Source of the DNA: Ooceraea biroi
Lineage: Eukaryota; Arthropoda; Insecta; Hymenoptera; Formicidae
Direction: 5' to 3'
DNA: 64,000 nucleotides
NCBI RefSeq assembly: GCF_003672135.1
Contig: NC_039509.1
Coordinates: 10,488,663-10,552,662, forward strand
Position 1 is the first letter of the stretch. Each line of letters begins with the position of its first letter. This document shows positions 61,585 through 64,000 of the stretch, piece by piece. The translations under genes were made by a program, and so were the position numbers. The notes under the pieces are model-generated. The model was not told the DNA's origin, did not search any database, and worked only from the letters and a program-made list of their open reading frames with translations.

Positions 61585-61882
61585 GTAAACTGCCTCTTTC
61601 TAACAAAAATAAAATTATAGTTTCTGCAGGTGAACCGGTGTTAGATTAGAACCATTAAACATGTATTATATGTACAAAAACACGGTTTAAAACCTAGAAC
61701 AGGATTGCGTATTTATCTTCAAACTACAGTTGATAAATACTTTAGGATGCATAATATCATCAAAAACAAAGAATGATACACTTAGAGAGATTTACTCGAA
61801 AAATGTTGAGCCTCGAGCAGCATACAGCACATATTAAAAGATCAATAATCTTTCAAAATTACATTAAAATTTGGCGAACTTG
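61585..61882 (-). pseudogene. OR relic between genes E and F
   Basis: Exon 8 remnant at about 61585-61685 and exon 6 remnant at about 61788-61882. Same layout as in the other units. Confidence 0.62.
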
Positions 61883-62082
61883 CTTAATTTCCCGTGAATG
61901 ATATTTTTACATAAACAGAAACTCGTAATTTAGTATCTTTATACGAAAAATGGTAAGGAGACTAAGTAATTGATTTAGCGACGAAAAGAATTGAATAGAT
62001 TTATTATGAATATTATGAATTTTGAATAGATTTATAGATAGTTTATTTGCCACAAAAAAACGTTTATGAGACACTCTTTTAA

Positions 62083-62693
62083 CTCTCTCGTGCCTGATTT
62101 TTTCGTAGGAATAAGTTGCATCTAATTCACATCTTACTAAAAGTTTTTAAAGTCGCTGATTATGAGTCTGTAGTCGAAATGGTAAAATTCACAATAGCGG
62201 ATCCAATATGGCGGACCAAGATATAAAATGTTCTTAGATTTGAATGAAATTCATTTTCTAAGGATTTTGGGGTCGCTGATTTGAAATATCAGTTGTTTTT
62301 ATAGGTACTTCTCATCAGTTATTGAAAAATGAGTTTTACTTAAATCCAACAAAATTTAGCACTTTGGTCCGTCATCTTGAATCCACCATTGTGAAATTAA
62401 GTACCGATTTTTTTCATATAGCTCTCATGTTGATCTTGAAAATGAGTCTAGAAAGAACTTGCTATCTTCATTTTTGCGGAAGATATATGTATTTTTCACT
62501 TTTTCCCAATTTTAACACTTTTTGATGAGGTATGAAGATCAAATTGTGAAAGTCATAAAGGTGTTGATTTTTTTATGCGTCCTATCCTTCATTCTTTAAA
62601 ATAAGTCCAGAAAAAAATCGCTATCTTTATTTCTGTGGAAGATATGAATTTTTGAAAGACGGGTACATATATCTATCGCCAGGCACAAAAGAG
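62083..62693. mobile_element. TTAA-flanked non-autonomous element, 611 bp
   Basis: Left end CTCTCTCGTGCCTG and right end CAGGCACAAAAGAG are inverted and flanked by TTAA (62079-62082, 62694-62697). The other units lack it and have one TTAA in the homologous stretch. Inside, two diverged direct copies share the phrase CTATCTT before TTTCTGTGGAAGATAT-like sequence. The 67-codon frame at 62322-62525 is not a recognised protein. Confidence 0.8.
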
Positions 62694-62807
62694 TTAATAT
62701 GACACTAGTATAGTTCACCTTTTTGCACTATTCCAGTATTATGTGCTTAATGCATCCATTCTTTTTCCGTTTCGTCAAATACATAGTCTGTTTCTGCATA
62801 GAAAGAC

Positions 62808-62909
62808 ACACACACACACACACACACACACACCACACACCACGCACCACGCACGCACGCACGCACGCACGCACGCCACGCACACGCACACGCACACGCA
62901 CACACACAC
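62808..62909. repeat. CA-type compound microsatellite
   Basis: A compound run of CA, CACG and CGCACA units of about 100 bp. It creates two histidine- and threonine-rich frames that are not genes. Confidence 0.9.
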
Positions 62910-63565
62910 CATCAATTTAATATGCTAATGAGCTGGCCTCTAAAAAATATGGTTAAGATATATATAAAATAAGGTCAATTTATTAGATTGTTATACACAT
63001 AAAAAAGGTATTTTATTGTTGTAAAACGTATTCTATATTTACTTATCGTTCTTCATATTATGTACATTTTCTTCAATAAATCTTTGTTAACAAAGTAACT
63101 TCATAATCTAATAACAATATATTGCCACAGCCACCATCCTCAAGTGCTTCCATCTTTTTATTCAAGTAATTATTTCTTTCATCAGTCCGTGATGAACTTG
63201 TTTTTCCTTAAACGGATCAGAAATGCACAAATACATTATCAACATCTGTAAATCGCAGAATTGTGGTTAAGTCATGTAGACAGTGCAAAAAGACATAAGT
63301 TTAGCTTTCTTTCGCTGTGTGTATGTGTATTTATGACATATTACTTACATTATGGAAATTTCATTTAACTAATGTCCCATGTATTTAAGGTGAGAGATTC
63401 GTTGATTCTGTGAGTGACCGTACATATATGTATTTCAACTAATGCAATTTTTGTCTGTTTATTTTATAGGAAGTATTACAATTGCAAAAGAAACAAATAT
63501 ATTTTTATGTGTATGTGTGCTTTTTTCTATTCTAATATATTTTCAAACAAGCAATCTGCTTGTTA

Positions 63566-64000
63566 TTACTGTATCGAGTACATGAAGGTGAAGTAGGACA
63601 TTGATACTTTAACCAGCTGCAAACAAGTACGTTCCTATTGGCAAAAATTGCACAAGGTATACGGCATTATTCATATAATGTATTATAAGTGTCTAATAAA
63701 TGTGTTACTCTATTACGGACATACGTATAATATGTGTAACATATACATATACAGGGTGTCTGGTGACTTCGCGATAGCTGATTAATGGCGTATAGTTTGG
63801 ACCTAGCTGAGTAGAAAAGTCCTGTACCAGTTTGCGATTTTCACGATAATAACCGATTAAAGTAAACGAATGAGAGCGCGACACATGCAGCAAGACCGTC
63901 GTGTCGGTAGAAGGGCCGCGCGCTCATTGTTGGTGACGGTGCAGTGAGGCAGCGGTACCAGAAAGCGTGCTTTGTATTGCATCACTTCTGTGAGTGGAGA
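63566..64000 (-). CDS. Odorant receptor F, last exon only (gene continues off the window)
   Basis: Exon 9 (63566-63616) encodes [16 protein letters not shown] followed by a stop, after a TTTGCAG acceptor, exactly as in genes A, B and E. The rest up to 64000 is intron 8, which contains the same MITE beginning at 63752. The remaining eight exons must lie to the right of the window, so integrity cannot be judged. Confidence 0.85.
63752..64000. mobile_element. MITE in intron 8 of OR gene F (cut by the window end)
   Basis: Starts CAGGGTGTCTGGTGACTTCG after TA and follows the sequence of the gene B and E copies up to the window end. Confidence 0.85.

Larger units (their letters stand above)
23070..64000 (-). 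repeat. Tandem array of odorant receptor units
   Basis: Six units repeat in the same orientation, with approximate borders at 23.07, 30.8, 38.5, 44.7, 54.5 and 61.1 kb, the last running off the window. Each unit contains, from right to left, a conserved upstream block, an OR gene of nine exons, a 3' flank with an AATAAA about 100 bp after the stop, and a decayed OR fragment. Differences in unit length are mostly explained by transposon insertions. The left border coincides with the mariner relic. Confidence 0.9.

Noticed and set aside
62723..62928. Histidine- and threonine-rich frames
   Set aside because: Translations of a CA-type microsatellite.
1..64000. CRISPR arrays, operons, tRNA or rRNA genes
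   Set aside because: None seen. The direct repeats present are microsatellites, transposon parts or the OR units, and the sequence is eukaryotic.

Overview
The window is eukaryotic and looks like the genome of a hymenopteran insect, most probably an ant. It is AT-rich, with short GT-AG introns and many DNA-transposon remnants. It holds a PRELI-family lipid-transfer protein, a cuticular peritrophin-type protein and a PAN-ZP protein. Most of it is a large tandem array of insect odorant receptor (OR) genes whose nine-exon structure and C-terminal motifs resemble the expanded ant '9-exon' ORs. Species and subfamily are inferences from remembered family features, not from a search.

Region 1-20 kb is ordinary gene-bearing sequence. 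It holds a possible 3' end of a plus-strand gene (251-310), a small 94-aa minus-strand protein (1885-2169) and an unrecognised multi-exon coiled-coil gene (2506-4970, +). Next come a CPAP-type chitin-binding protein (5119-6663, -), the PRELID1/prel orthologue (7867-8968, +), two tandem secreted Kazal-type inhibitor genes (11144-11903 and 13621-14849, +) and a PAN-ZP transmembrane protein in about 13 exons (15276-19957, -).

Region 20-23 kb has no recognisable gene except a decayed mariner transposase (22660-23060, -), which abuts the array.

Region 23.07-64 kb is a minus-strand array of repeat units of about 6-10 kb. Five complete OR genes (called here A to E, from left to right) each have nine exons with matching splice phases, open frames and a predicted length of 394-396 aa. 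A sixth (F) enters from the right with its last exon only (63566-63616). Each unit carries, between one gene and the next, a decayed OR fragment recognisable at exons 6 and 8, so the duplicated unit was 'live gene plus relic'. A GC-rich block about 335-370 bp upstream of every start codon is kept in all five units and is a candidate promoter element.

The array also records its history through insertions. The same MITE sits in intron 8 of A, B, E and F but not C or D. Gene A is a mosaic: exons 1-7 resemble E while exon 8 and the 3' flank are almost identical to B. Because the units are paralogous, empty sites inside the window show exact target-site duplications for several elements: hAT-like with 8 bp, piggyBac-like with TTAA, Tc1/mariner-type with TA, and a Helitron between A and T. 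No sequence identity was computed; all similarity statements are by eye.
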